Source: Subtercola sp.
GTDB taxonomy: Bacteria; Actinomycetota; Actinomycetes; Actinomycetales; Microbacteriaceae
Assembly (NCBI GenBank): GCA_025463765.1
Contig: JAODBC010000042.1
Coordinates: 1 to 37,475 of the forward strand
Length of the DNA: 37,475 bases
Reading direction: 5' to 3'
Shown here: piece by piece, positions 16,054-23,837 of the stretch
Position numbering within the stretch: the first letter of the stretch is position 1
Layout of the letters: every line of letters begins with the position of its first letter
Notes under the pieces: generated by a model
The model's input: only the letters and a program-made list of their open reading frames with translations
Databases searched by the model: none
What the model was told of the DNA's origin: nothing
Position numbers and translations under genes: made by a program

Positions 16054-16482
16054 TCAGCGCTTGATGAGGTTCGACAGCACGATGGCGCTGCGAGTGTGAT
16101 CCACGTTCGGAGCAATGCGAACCCGCTCGAGTGCCAGCTCGAGGCTCGGAATGTCTCGCGAACGCATATGCACGATGGCGTCTGCGCTGCCGGTCACGGT
16201 TCCGGCGTCGACGACCTCGGGAACGCCCGAGAGAATGCGTTTGAGCTCGGCCGGGGCGACCGTGCCGCGGCAGAAGAGTTCGACGTACGCTTCGGTGACT
16301 TTTCCGTCGAGCGAGGTATCGAGTTGCACGGTGAAACCGCGGATGATGCCGTCGGAAATGAGCTTGTCGATGCGCCGTTTCACTGCAGACGCGGAGAGCC
16401 CGATGACCTGGCCGATGTCGCCGTACCCGGTGCGCGCGTTGAGTTTGAGCAGGTCGATGATGCGAAAGTCGAGATTATCCAC
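16054..16482 (-). CDS. Lrp/AsnC-family regulator, probably of the divergent arginine/ornithine genes
   Basis: A 142-residue protein of standard Lrp/AsnC length. It has an N-terminal helix-turn-helix (LDFRIIDLLKLNARTGYGDI, with the recognition helix in LSASAVKRRIDKL) and a C-terminal RAM effector domain (EAYVELFCRG through VTGSADAIVHM). Members sense amino acids and form octamers. It is divergent from the guanidino-hydrolase and ornithine aminotransferase operon, the usual place for a local Lrp-type regulator. The start is GTG at 16482 with TATGCT exactly six bases upstream, so the mRNA is probably leaderless. Confidence 0.92.
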   Translation of the reverse strand: MDNLDFRIIDLLKLNARTGYGDIGQVIGLSASAVKRRIDKLISDGIIRGFTVQLDTSLDGKVTEAYVELFCRGTVAPAELKRILSGVPEVVDAGTVTGSADAIVHMRSRDIPSLELALERVRIAPNVDHTRSAIVLSNLIKR

Positions 16483-16488
16483 TGGGCG

Positions 16489-16494
16489 AGCATA
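16489..16494 (-). promoter_or_regulatory. -10 element of the lrp-like gene
   Basis: On the minus strand TATGCT ends six bases before the GTG at 16482, with no Shine-Dalgarno. Confidence 0.5.
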
Positions 16495-16535
16495 CGCCGG
16501 TTTCTTGCAGCAGGTGACATTCTGCGCACTTTTTC

Positions 16536-16548
16536 AGCGTACAACGCT
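16536..16548. promoter_or_regulatory. palindrome, candidate Lrp operator
   Basis: AGCGT-ACA-ACGCT is a perfect inverted repeat seven bases upstream of the -35 element of the rightward promoter. A second small palindrome, GTGT-A-ACAC (16569-16577), lies in the promoter spacer. Both are reasonable Lrp or GntR contact points; neither is proven. Confidence 0.4.
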
Positions 16549-16554
16549 CGACTA

Positions 16555-16583
16555 TTGACATATCCGGCGTGTAACACTAATAG
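16555..16583 (+). promoter_or_regulatory. strong sigma-70-type promoter of the guanidino-hydrolase/rocD operon
   Basis: TTGACA (16555-16560), a 17-base spacer and TAATAG (16578-16583) form one of the best promoters in the window. Transcription would start near 16590, leaving a leader of about 70 bases. Confidence 0.8.
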
Positions 16584-16589
16584 CGGCGT

Positions 16590-16619
16590 GCTCCTCGGGA
16601 GCCAAGTAGGACAGTGTCC
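16590..16619 (+). other. two small hairpins in the mRNA leader
   Basis: GCTCC-TCG-GGAGC (16590-16602) and GGACA-G-TGTCC (16609-16619) are perfect short hairpins at the 5' end of the predicted transcript. They do not cover the Shine-Dalgarno at 16648-16653. They may stabilise the message; no riboswitch class is recognised. Confidence 0.4.
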
Positions 16620-16659
16620 GCCATCCACCCCACAGCTTCATAAGCGCAGGAGGATGCCA

Positions 16660-17586
16660 GTGTCTACCCCGTTCACCCCTACCGTTTCAGCAAATACGGT
16701 CACGAGCACAGCCGCCACGAGCACGGCTGCCACGAGCACAGCTGCCACCAGCACGGCCGAGCGCCGCGCCACCCCGCACACGTACCTGATGTGCCGCCCC
16801 GACTACTTCACTGTGACCTACAAGATCAATCCGTGGATGGATCCGGCGATCCCCACCGACACGAGCCTGGCGCTGCGGCAGTGGCATGAGCTGTACAAGA
16901 TCTACATCGCCCTCGGCCACACCGTCGAACTCATCGACCAGATCGAGGGCCTGCCCGATATGGTCTACTCGGCCAACGGCGGCTTCGTCATCGACAACAT
17001 CGCATACGGCGCGAGCTTCACGCACCCCGAGCGTCAGGCAGAGGGCCCCGCGTACATGCGCTGGTTCGCCGACCACGGCTACGACGTGCGCACCCCCGAG
17101 AACGTGAACGAGGGCGAGGGTGACTTCATGCTCGTCGGCGAGACCATTCTCGCCGGCACGGGCTTTCGCAGTGCATCCGATTCACATGCCGAGATCGGCC
17201 GCATCTACGGCCGCGAGGTCGTCACGCTCAACCTCGTCAACCCGAACTTCTACCACCTCGACACCGCCATCGCCGTGCTCAACGAGGGTGCGGGTCAGGC
17301 TCCGGATGCCGCGACCATCGCCTACCTGCCGAGTGCCTTCGACGCGCAGAGCCGCGCAGAACTCGAGCGGCGTTACCCCGACGCGATTCTGGTCAGCGAG
17401 ACCGACGCCGGCGTGCTCGGCCTCAACTCGATCAGCGACGGATACAACGTGGTCATCGCCTCCCGCGCCACCGGCTTCGAGGCGCAGCTGCGGGAGCGCG
17501 GCTACAACCCCATCGGCGTCGACCTCAGCGAGCTGCTGCTCGGCGGCGGCGGAGTGAAGTGCTGCACGCTGGAGCTGCGCCGATGA
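16660..17586 (+). CDS. guanidino-hydrolase: annotated as dimethylargininase, possibly arginine dihydrolase
   Basis: A 308-residue member of the guanidine-modifying (pentein-fold) superfamily. Conserved segments include MCRPDYFTVTYKINPWMDP, LPDMVYSANGGFVID, NEGEGDFMLVG, a histidine in FYHLDTAIAVL and the catalytic cysteine pair in GGGGVKCCTLELRR at the C-terminus. Dimethylargininases release citrulline plus dimethylamine. The cyanobacterial ArgZ/AgrE relatives instead hydrolyse arginine to ornithine, CO2 and ammonia. The four-base overlap with rocD, which consumes ornithine, favours the second reaction (inference). The GTG at 16660 lies six bases after AGGAGG; an ATG at 16654 would abut the AGGAGG. 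The N-terminal tail is a repeat-built TSTAA run. Confidence 0.85.
   Translation: MSTPFTPTVSANTVTSTAATSTAATSTAATSTAERRATPHTYLMCRPDYFTVTYKINPWMDPAIPTDTSLALRQWHELYKIYIALGHTVELIDQIEGLPDMVYSANGGFVIDNIAYGASFTHPERQAEGPAYMRWFADHGYDVRTPENVNEGEGDFMLVGETILAGTGFRSASDSHAEIGRIYGREVVTLNLVNPNFYHLDTAIAVLNEGAGQAPDAATIAYLPSAFDAQSRAELERRYPDAILVSETDAGVLGLNSISDGYNVVIASRATGFEAQLRERGYNPIGVDLSELLLGGGGVKCCTLELRR
16702..16761 (+). repeat. 15-bp tandem repeat, 4 copies, at the N-terminus of the guanidino-hydrolase
   Basis: Four units of ACGAGCACAGCCGCC with a few substitutions encode TSTAA repeated, placed before the conserved domain. The period keeps the frame. Confidence 0.9.
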
Positions 17587-18815
17587 GCGCCGCCGTTCCC
17601 TCCACGGTGGGGATGACCGATGCGGCCATCGCTCGCGAAGAGGCCCACGCCGCGCACAACTACCACCCGCTTCCGATCGTCGTGGAGTCGGGCGACGGCG
17701 CCTGGGTCACCGCCATCGACGGCCGCCGCTACCTCGACTGCCTCGCCGCGTACTCGGCGGTGAACTTCGGCCACTCGAACCCCGTGCTGCTCGACGCGGC
17801 CCGCGCACAGCTCGAGCGCATCACGCTGACGTCGCGCGCTTTTCACAACGACCAGCTCGGTCCGTTCGTGGAGGCGCTCGCCGAACTCGCCGGCAAAGAC
17901 ATGGTTCTGCCCATGAACACCGGGGCCGAGGCCGTCGAATCCGCACTGAAGGTCGCTCGCGCCTGGGGCTACCGGGTGAAAGGTGTCGCCGATGGAATGG
18001 CCAACATCATCGTGGCCGACGGCAACTTTCACGGCAGAACCATCTCCATCGTGAGCTTCAGCGACGACCCCAGCGCACGCGACGGCTTCGGGCCGTTCAC
18101 TCCGGGGTTCCGCTCGGTTCCCTACGGCGACGCAGACGCGCTCGCCGCGGCCATCGACGAGAATACGGTCGCGGTGCTGCTCGAGCCGATTCAGGGCGAG
18201 GCCGGCATCATCGTGCCGCGCGCCGACTACCTGCCGGCGGTTCGTGAGATCTGCACGGCGCAGAACGTGCTGATGATCGCCGACGAGATCCAGTCGGGCC
18301 TCGGCCGCACCGGGGCCACCTTCGCCTGCGACCGCGTCGGCGTCGTGCCCGACCTGTATCTGGTCGGCAAGGCTCTCGGCGGCGGTATCGTGCCCGTGTC
18401 GGCCGTGGTCGGCAATGCAGACGTTCTCGGCGTTCTTCGGCCCGGCGAACACGGCTCCACCTTCGGCGGCAACCCACTCGCCGCCGCGGTCGGCCGCGCC
18501 GTGGTCGACATGCTCGCCACCGGTGAGTACCAAGAGCGGGCGGATGCCCTGGGCCAGCGTCTCGCGGCGCGCCTGACGGCGCTTCTGGGTCACGGGGTCG
18601 TCGCCGTGCGCACCGCCGGGCTCTGGGCCGGAATCGACATCGATCCCGCCCTCGCCACGGGCCGCGAGGTCTGCGAGCTGCTCATGCAGCGCGGCGTTCT
18701 GGCCAAAGACACCCACGGTTCGACCATCCGCCTCGCCCCGCCTCTCGTCGTCTCCCCCGAAGACCTCGACTGGGCCGTAGACCAGCTGGAGGCCGTGCTG
18801 CAAGACTTGCAGTAG
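17583..18815 (+). CDS. rocD: ornithine aminotransferase (ornithine--oxo-acid transaminase)
   Basis: A 410-residue class-III PLP aminotransferase. It converts ornithine and 2-oxoglutarate to glutamate-5-semialdehyde (in equilibrium with P5C) and glutamate. Family features: HNYHPLPIVVESGDGAWV at the N-terminus, the NTGAEAVESALKVAR phosphate-binding region, NFHGRTI, LEPIQGEAGI, DEIQSGLGRTG, the PLP lysine in LVGKALGGG (about residue 262) and GEHGSTFGGNPLA. The start ATG at 17583 overlaps the upstream TGA (ATGA), so it is translationally coupled. Its product is the substrate of the dehydrogenase half of PutA, encoded 2.1 kb away. A terminator follows 60 bases after the stop. Confidence 0.95.
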   Translation: MSAAVPSTVGMTDAAIAREEAHAAHNYHPLPIVVESGDGAWVTAIDGRRYLDCLAAYSAVNFGHSNPVLLDAARAQLERITLTSRAFHNDQLGPFVEALAELAGKDMVLPMNTGAEAVESALKVARAWGYRVKGVADGMANIIVADGNFHGRTISIVSFSDDPSARDGFGPFTPGFRSVPYGDADALAAAIDENTVAVLLEPIQGEAGIIVPRADYLPAVREICTAQNVLMIADEIQSGLGRTGATFACDRVGVVPDLYLVGKALGGGIVPVSAVVGNADVLGVLRPGEHGSTFGGNPLAAAVGRAVVDMLATGEYQERADALGQRLAARLTALLGHGVVAVRTAGLWAGIDIDPALATGREVCELLMQRGVLAKDTHGSTIRLAPPLVVSPEDLDWAVDQLEAVLQDLQ

Positions 18816-18876
18816 CCTGCAGCGCGAGCCGAACCCGCATGAACGCGAGCGCTTACACGGCTAGCGAGATCGGCTG

Positions 18877-18903
18877 AAAGCGGCGACCGCGCTCGTCGCT
18901 TTT
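18877..18903 (+). terminator. rho-independent terminator after rocD
   Basis: AAAGCGGCGA (18877-18886) pairs with TCGTCGCTTT (18893-18902) through one G-U pair around the loop CCGCGC, ending in TTTT. It marks the end of the guanidino-hydrolase/rocD operon. Confidence 0.75.
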
Positions 18904-18908
18904 CCCCA

Positions 18909-18957
18909 CCGGCCACTCCCCCACCCGCCACTCCCCCCGCCGGCCACTCCCCCCGCC
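18909..18957. repeat. 15-16 bp C-rich repeat, 3 copies, intergenic
   Basis: GCCACTCCCC recurs at 18912, 18927 and 18943 within three loosely repeated CCGGCCACTCCCCC units just after the rocD terminator. Non-coding; no function suggested. Confidence 0.65.
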
Positions 18958-19040
18958 GCAAGCGGCGCGCGGAGCCACCGGCCGGCGTGGGCCCAGCGTT
19001 GGTAGCGACATAAACACAGCACCGATTAACCAATCGCACC

Positions 19041-19065
19041 GTGCGCCGCAGGGGCGGCGGCGCAC
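19041..19065. promoter_or_regulatory. inverted repeat upstream of the peptide transporter gene
   Basis: GTGCGCCG (19041-19048) and CGGCGCAC (19058-19065) are perfect inverted repeats with a nine-base spacer. They lie just upstream of TACAGT (19073-19078), the likely -10, which ends six bases before the GTG at 19085. The placement suits a repressor site. Confidence 0.5.
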
Positions 19066-19084
19066 AAATGGATACAGTGACGGG

Positions 19085-20569
19085 GTGAGCGATGTAGACA
19101 CAGGCGTGAAGGTCGACGACGAGCGACCTGAGGGCAGCGGCAAGACCTTCTTCGGGCAACCGCGGCAGCTTGCGAGCATTTTCGGGGTCGAGGCGTGGGA
19201 GCGGTTCTCGTTCTACGGCATGCAGGGCATCCTGCTGTTGTACCTGTTCTACCCCGCATCGCAGGGTGGCCTCGGCATTCCCAAAGACACCGCGACCGGA
19301 ATCCTCGGCGCCTACGGCGGGGCCGTGTACCTCTCGACCATCCTCGGTGCGTGGCTCGCCGACCGCATTCTCGGCTCCGAGCGGGTGCTGTTCTTCGCTG
19401 CCGTGCTCATCATGCTCGGGCACATCGCCCTCGCCGCGCTGCCGGGCGGCGGCGGTGTCGCCGTGGGTCTGATCTGCATTGCCATCGGCTCGGGCGGGCT
19501 CAAAGCCAACGCCACCTCGATCGTCGGCACACTGTACGCAGCGGATGATCCGCGGCGCGATGCCGGATTCTCGCTGTTCTACCTGGGTATCAACCTCGGC
19601 GCCTTCGTGGGGCCGCTGCTCACCGGCCTCGCCCAGACCACCTGGGGCTTTCACGTCGGCTTCGCTCTCGCGGCCGTCGGTATGGCCATCGGACTCATCC
19701 AGTACAGCTTCGGCCGCAAGAACCTGCCGAAGGTCGCCAGCGTCGTTCCCAACCCGCTTCCGGCAGACCGTCGTCGCCGGGTCGTCATCATCGGGGTCAT
19801 CGCCGTGGTGATCATCGTCATCGCTGTGGTCAGCGGGGTGCTGAACGTGAACAACCTCGTCACCGTGGTCATCGCCGTGACACTGATCGCTGCGATCGCC
19901 TATTTTGCGATCATCCTGAGCAGTAAGAAGATCACGAAGACAGAGCACAGCCGCGTTCTTGCTTTCATTCCGCTGTTCATTACGAGCGTTGCCTTCTGGT
20001 CGCTCTACCAGCAGCAGTTCACGGTTGTCACCCTCTACGCAGACAGCCAGCTGAACCTCGACCTTTTCGGCTGGCAGATGCCGGTACCGTGGGTGCAGTC
20101 GATCAACCCGATCTTCATCATCATCTTGTCGGGAGTCTTCGCTGCCATCTGGACCAAGCTGGGCAATCGCCAGCCGCTTACTCCGCTGAAGTTCGCGGGT
20201 GGCGCGATCGTGATGGGCATCGCCTTCTTATTGTTTCTTCCGTTCGCCAACGGCGGCGACGCGTCGACCCCACTGCTGGCCCTGGTCGGCATCTTGCTGG
20301 TGTTCACCATCGCCGAACTGCTCATCTCGCCGGTGGGCCTCTCTATCTCGACCAAGCTCGCCCCGGAGGTCTACCGCACGCAGATGGTGGCCCTGTTCTT
20401 TCTGTCGGTGGCGCTCGGCACCGCCATCTCGGGCCAGCTCGCCTCGTTCTACGACCCGAACAACCAGGTGCCCTACTTTGGCATTCTGGGCGCGATCGCC
20501 ATCGTCGTCGGCCTGCTGCTCGCCGCAATCACGCCGTTCGTGCGGCGCCTCATGGCGGGCGTTCGGTAG
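19085..20569 (+). CDS. POT/PTR2-family proton-dependent oligopeptide transporter
   Basis: A 494-residue membrane protein with about 14 helices. POT signatures: the proton-coupling EAWERFSFYG motif in helix 1, GAWLADRILG in the 2-3 loop and the PTR2 signature GFSLFYLGINLGAFVGP near residues 160-177. These symporters take up di- and tripeptides. A pair of extra helices (about 235-285) in the middle of the protein, typical of bacterial POT proteins, is visible. It starts at GTG 19085 with TACAGT six bases upstream and no Shine-Dalgarno. It is downstream of a terminator, so it is a separate transcription unit from rocD. Confidence 0.93.
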   Translation: MSDVDTGVKVDDERPEGSGKTFFGQPRQLASIFGVEAWERFSFYGMQGILLLYLFYPASQGGLGIPKDTATGILGAYGGAVYLSTILGAWLADRILGSERVLFFAAVLIMLGHIALAALPGGGGVAVGLICIAIGSGGLKANATSIVGTLYAADDPRRDAGFSLFYLGINLGAFVGPLLTGLAQTTWGFHVGFALAAVGMAIGLIQYSFGRKNLPKVASVVPNPLPADRRRRVVIIGVIAVVIIVIAVVSGVLNVNNLVTVVIAVTLIAAIAYFAIILSSKKITKTEHSRVLAFIPLFITSVAFWSLYQQQFTVVTLYADSQLNLDLFGWQMPVPWVQSINPIFIIILSGVFAAIWTKLGNRQPLTPLKFAGGAIVMGIAFLLFLPFANGGDASTPLLALVGILLVFTIAELLISPVGLSISTKLAPEVYRTQMVALFFLSVALGTAISGQLASFYDPNNQVPYFGILGAIAIVVGLLLAAITPFVRRLMAGVR

Positions 20570-20686
20570 CTCTCGGCGGGTGGATGCCCGGCCGCACCGC
20601 CGCGAACAGGCCGCCCGACGGCCCTGCACCGCGGCGGTGCCGGGGCGCGGCAATGTGCCCCGGGCATCCGGTCGTAGGCTGAACGC

Positions 20687-21384
20687 ATGCCACCGAAGAA
20701 GGCCGCCGGTCGCGGCACCGCCGGTACCCTCGCGCCCACGATCGACTTCGTCGAGCCGACGCCCGAACGTCTGAGCGCGGGTGACCCCGAGGGGTTGCTG
20801 GCCGGCGACTACCGCGAGGGTGAGCTGTTCGAGGGCGCCGACCTCAGCGAGTACGACCTGGCCGGATGCTCGTTTCTCGAGTGTCGTTTCGACGCGGTGA
20901 CCCTCACCGAGGCCGAGTTGCGCGGCAGCCGTTTCATCGAGAGCGTCTTCGTCTCGACGTTCGCGCAGAGCCTGAAGGCGGCCCGCACTACGTGGCGCGA
21001 CGTTCGTTTCGAGAGCCCCGCTGGGGTTCGGCCGAACTCTTCGACAGCGAACTGGATTCGGTTCACGTGCACGGCGGAAAGATCGACTACTTCAACCTGC
21101 GCGGCTCCCGCCTGACGAACGTCATCGTCGAGAACTGCATGATCGGCGATCTCGACCTCGGCGGGTTCACGGGCGATCGGGTGGCGTTCGTGAACTGCCG
21201 CATCCAGACGCTCGACGTGACGCGGGCACGGTGCCTCAACGTCGACCTGCGCAGCTCGGAGTTCGCGGGCATCCAGGGCCTCGCGGGCCTCGCCGGCGCG
21301 ACGATCGACGACGCGCAGCTGTCGCTGCTGGCGCCGCTGCTCGCCGATCACCTGGGCCTGCGCGTCGAACCGGTCAACAACTGA
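20687..21384 (+). pseudogene. pentapeptide-repeat protein gene interrupted by a one-base frameshift
   Basis: The first frame encodes a pentapeptide-repeat-like beginning (FEGADLSEYDLAGCSFLECR onward, up to RDVRFESP). From 21019 the family pattern continues only in the next frame (RWGSAELFDSELDSVHVHGG, then DYFNLRGSRLTNVIVENC) to the stop at 21384. Adding one C to the CCCC run at 21016-21019 restores a single 232-residue protein. The loss is therefore a one-base deletion in a homopolymer: a genuine disabling mutation, phase-variable slippage, or a sequencing error. Pentapeptide-repeat proteins form right-handed beta-helices; no partner is known here. TAGGCT lies exactly six bases before the ATG. 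Confidence 0.8.
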
Positions 21385-21448
21385 GGAAATTCTGCTCGAC
21401 GAACCATCTCGTGGTTCGGCTACCGAAGGGCTCGGAGCGCAGCGCCGT

Positions 21449-21477
21449 TTGACTCGAGATAGTTAACAGACCACAAT
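21449..21477 (+). promoter_or_regulatory. promoter of the MFS-MarR operon
   Basis: TTGACT (21449-21454), a 17-base spacer and CACAAT (21472-21477) end six bases before the GTG at 21484, so the message should be leaderless. Confidence 0.6.
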
Positions 21478-21497
21478 AGTTGTGTGAGTACAAGTAT
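21476..21497. promoter_or_regulatory. probable MarR operator spanning the start codon
   Basis: ATAGTTGT (21476-21483) and ACAAGTAT (21490-21497) form an inverted repeat with one mismatch per arm and a six-base centre, GTGAGT, that contains the start codon. A bound repressor would cover the transcription start. An additional copy of ATAGTT occurs at 21459. Confidence 0.5.
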
Positions 21498-23013
21498 AAG
21501 AGCGACCTCGACCGCATCCGGTGACGGTGACGGTGACGGCGTCGGTGATGGCGTCGGTGTCGGTGATGGCGTCGCGTCGGCGCGCCCCGATCGCCGCCGC
21601 AACACGTCGAAGGGACTGATTCTCGGCATCTGCTGCCTCAGCCTGTTCATCGTGTCGATGGATGCGACGATCGTGAACGTTGCCCTGCCGTCGATCGGTA
21701 CCGATCTGAACGCGTCGGTCTCCGACCTGCAATGGATTGTGGATGCGTACACCCTCACTATCGCGAGCTTTCTGCTGCTGTCGGGCTCCACTGCTGACAG
21801 GCTGGGTCGGCGTCGGGTGTTCCAGGTGGGCCTCGCCGTCTTCAGCCTGGGATCGCTGCTGTGCAGCATCGCCCCGAGCATCGGTTTTCTCATCGCCGCC
21901 CGCGTGTTGCAGGGGCTCGGCGGTTCGATGCTGAACCCGGTGGCGATGTCGATCATCACCAATACCTTCACGATTCCCAAGCAGCGGGCTCGCGCCGTCG
22001 GCATCTGGGGTGCGGTCGTCGGCGTGTCGATGGCTTTCGGGCCGATTGTGGGCGGCGCCCTCACGCAGACCGTGGGGTGGCGTTCGGTGTTCTGGGTGAA
22101 CGTTCCGGTGGGCATCGCCGCGATCATCCTGTGCGCCGTGTTCGTGCCGGAGTCGAAGGCGGCGAAGGTGCGCAAGTTCGATCCGCTGGGCCAGCTTTTT
22201 GTTCTCGTTGCGCTGTTTTCGCTCGTCTTCGGGCTCATCGAAGCGCCGCGGCAGGGCTGGGATTCGCCGCTCATTCTCGGGCTTTTTGTGCTCTCGGGCG
22301 TCGCGGTCGCGCTGTTCATCCGGCACGCCGGCCGGGTTGCTGAACCGCTGATCGACGTCAGATTCTTTCGCAGCTTTCCGTTCAGCGCCGCGACTTTGAC
22401 GGCCATCACGGCATATTCGGCCTACGGCGGGTTCTTGTTCATCAACGCGCTCTACCTGCAAGACGTGCGCGGGTTCTCGGCCTTCGACACGGGCCTGCAC
22501 ATGCTGCCGCTCGCGATCGCGACGCTCATCGCCTCGCTGCTTTCGGGGCGGCTGGTCGGGCGGTTCGGAACGCGCCCATCGCTTATCTTCGCCGGCTCGC
22601 TCATCACGATCGGGTCGCTCACGTTGACCCTGCTGACTCCCGTCACGCCCGAATGGACGTTGGTCGTGTCGTACGTGTTGTTCGGGCTCGGTTTCGGCGC
22701 CATCAACGCGCCGATCACGACCACAGCCGTGTCGGGAATGCCTCGGGCGCAGGCGGGCGTGGCGGCCGGTGTCGCGTCGACTGCGCGGCAGAGCGGAATC
22801 TCGCTCGGCGTCGCGCTCGCCGGAACGGTGACCGCGGCCGGCGCGAGCGCGGTGTTAGGTGCGCCGTTTGTGCTGTCGACGCATGTGTTCTGGTTCATCT
22901 GTGTCGGATGCGGCGTCGCCATACTGGCGCTCGGCATCGCGGCGACCACCAAATGGGCGCGCGCGACGACCGAACGCATCGGTCATCTGCTGCAAGAGCC
23001 GAGCGCATCGTGA
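21484..23013 (+). CDS. MFS exporter, DHA2/EmrB-QacA type, with Gly-Asp repeat tail
   Basis: A 509-residue exporter with about 14 membrane helices. Motifs: VSMDATIVNVALPSIGTDLN in helix 1, WIVDAYTLTIAS, DRLGRRRVF, and motif C (VGVSMAFGPIVGGAL). Before helix 1 the protein carries a 20-residue acidic GDGDGDGVGDGVGVGDGV run encoded by repeats of GGTGAC/GGTGAT/GGCGTC (about 21520-21575), which is unusual for the family. It forms an operon with the marR gene, overlapping it by GTGA, and is probably controlled through the operator over its start codon. The substrate is not deducible. Confidence 0.9.
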   Translation: MSTSIRATSTASGDGDGDGVGDGVGVGDGVASARPDRRRNTSKGLILGICCLSLFIVSMDATIVNVALPSIGTDLNASVSDLQWIVDAYTLTIASFLLLSGSTADRLGRRRVFQVGLAVFSLGSLLCSIAPSIGFLIAARVLQGLGGSMLNPVAMSIITNTFTIPKQRARAVGIWGAVVGVSMAFGPIVGGALTQTVGWRSVFWVNVPVGIAAIILCAVFVPESKAAKVRKFDPLGQLFVLVALFSLVFGLIEAPRQGWDSPLILGLFVLSGVAVALFIRHAGRVAEPLIDVRFFRSFPFSAATLTAITAYSAYGGFLFINALYLQDVRGFSAFDTGLHMLPLAIATLIASLLSGRLVGRFGTRPSLIFAGSLITIGSLTLTLLTPVTPEWTLVVSYVLFGLGFGAINAPITTTAVSGMPRAQAGVAAGVASTARQSGISLGVALAGTVTAAGASAVLGAPFVLSTHVFWFICVGCGVAILALGIAATTKWARATTERIGHLLQEPSAS

Positions 23014-23510
23014 GCCGCGAGGTCACTCCCGCCGACGAGGTGTGGTCGGCGCTGATGAACCTCACGACGCACAATCTGCGCGAGTGGCGCAAGGCCGTGA
23101 GCGACGAACTCGACCTGCCGTTCGGCCGGGTGCGGGTGCTGCGCCGGCTCGGCGAGCGCCCGATGGGCCTCAAGGAGCTGGCCGAGGCCTCGGGCATCGA
23201 CGCGCCGGCCGCGACCGTGGCGGTGAACGAGCTCGAGCGCCACGGACTGGTCGAGCGCCTGATCGACCCTGCCAACCGCCGCGCCAAGACGGTCTCGCTG
23301 ACTCCGGCGGGTGCGGATGCCCTGGCCAGGGTCGATCGGGTGCGCCCTGCCGCGCCACCGGCGTTCGCCGCTCTCGACGAGGCCGACCTCGAGGTGCTGC
23401 AGGGCATCCTCGGTCGCGTGCAGCGCCATGGCGCGGTGGATGCGGCCGGGCCCGCGGGCGGTGTCGGTGCGGGTGTTGGCGGCGCGCAAGCGCAAGACGT
23501 GAGCGCCTGA
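23010..23510 (+). CDS. MarR-family transcriptional regulator
   Basis: A 166-residue protein with the MarR winged helix: LPFGRVRVLRRLGERPMGLK, the recognition helix in DAPAATVAVNELERHGLVER, and the wing LIDPANRRAKTVSLTPAG. Helices at both ends would make the dimer. The last 25 residues are a Gly/Ala/Val-rich tail. The GTG at 23010 overlaps the MFS stop (GTGA), so exporter and regulator are made together, a typical autoregulated efflux unit in which a ligand releases the repressor. Confidence 0.88.
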   Translation: MSREVTPADEVWSALMNLTTHNLREWRKAVSDELDLPFGRVRVLRRLGERPMGLKELAEASGIDAPAATVAVNELERHGLVERLIDPANRRAKTVSLTPAGADALARVDRVRPAAPPAFAALDEADLEVLQGILGRVQRHGAVDAAGPAGGVGAGVGGAQAQDVSA

Positions 23511-23837
23511 GCCTCCGTTCACTCGTTGGTCGGCCGGCGGGGCTTTCGTCGGAGCTCGCGTGCTATGTCTACGTATTGGGGCGATGTTCGCTCTGCTCCG
23601 ACGGAAGCTCCTCTCCCGTCTGGATCGCGCATCGTCGGCGCTACTGCGTTGCGCTACGTCGCGCTGGGCTGCTCGCGCTCGCCGCCGCTGCGGAGCCGAG
23701 CCGGACCGAGCCGAACCGAGCCGAGCCGAGCCGAGCCGCTCCGAGCCGAACTGCGGCCATGCCGTGCCGTATCGGGCCGCAGCGGTCAGGCGCCGTGCCG
23801 AACCGAGCTGCGGCCAGGCCATGTCGAGCCGTAGCGG
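23511..23837. repeat. 327-base gap with degenerate GAGCC pentamers and an imperfect duplication
   Basis: No gene is convincing here. Bases about 23694-23750 consist of GAGCC/GAACC pentamers (CCGAGCCGAACCGAGCCGAG-like). They are followed by an imperfect direct repeat: CTGCGGCCA at 23751 and 23808, and AGCGGTCAGGCGCC at 23781 and 23833. The second copy runs into the 3' end of the monooxygenase gene. A five-base period does not keep a reading frame, so this is non-coding repeat growth. Confidence 0.7.

Noticed and set aside
17502..18803. Long minus-strand frame antisense to rocD
   Set aside because: RocD is unambiguous on the plus strand; the antisense frame is a by-product of third-position G/C bias.
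20990..21030. Programmed frameshift in the pentapeptide-repeat gene
   Set aside because: No canonical slippery heptamer and no evident downstream pseudoknot; a one-base deletion in the C-run is simpler.
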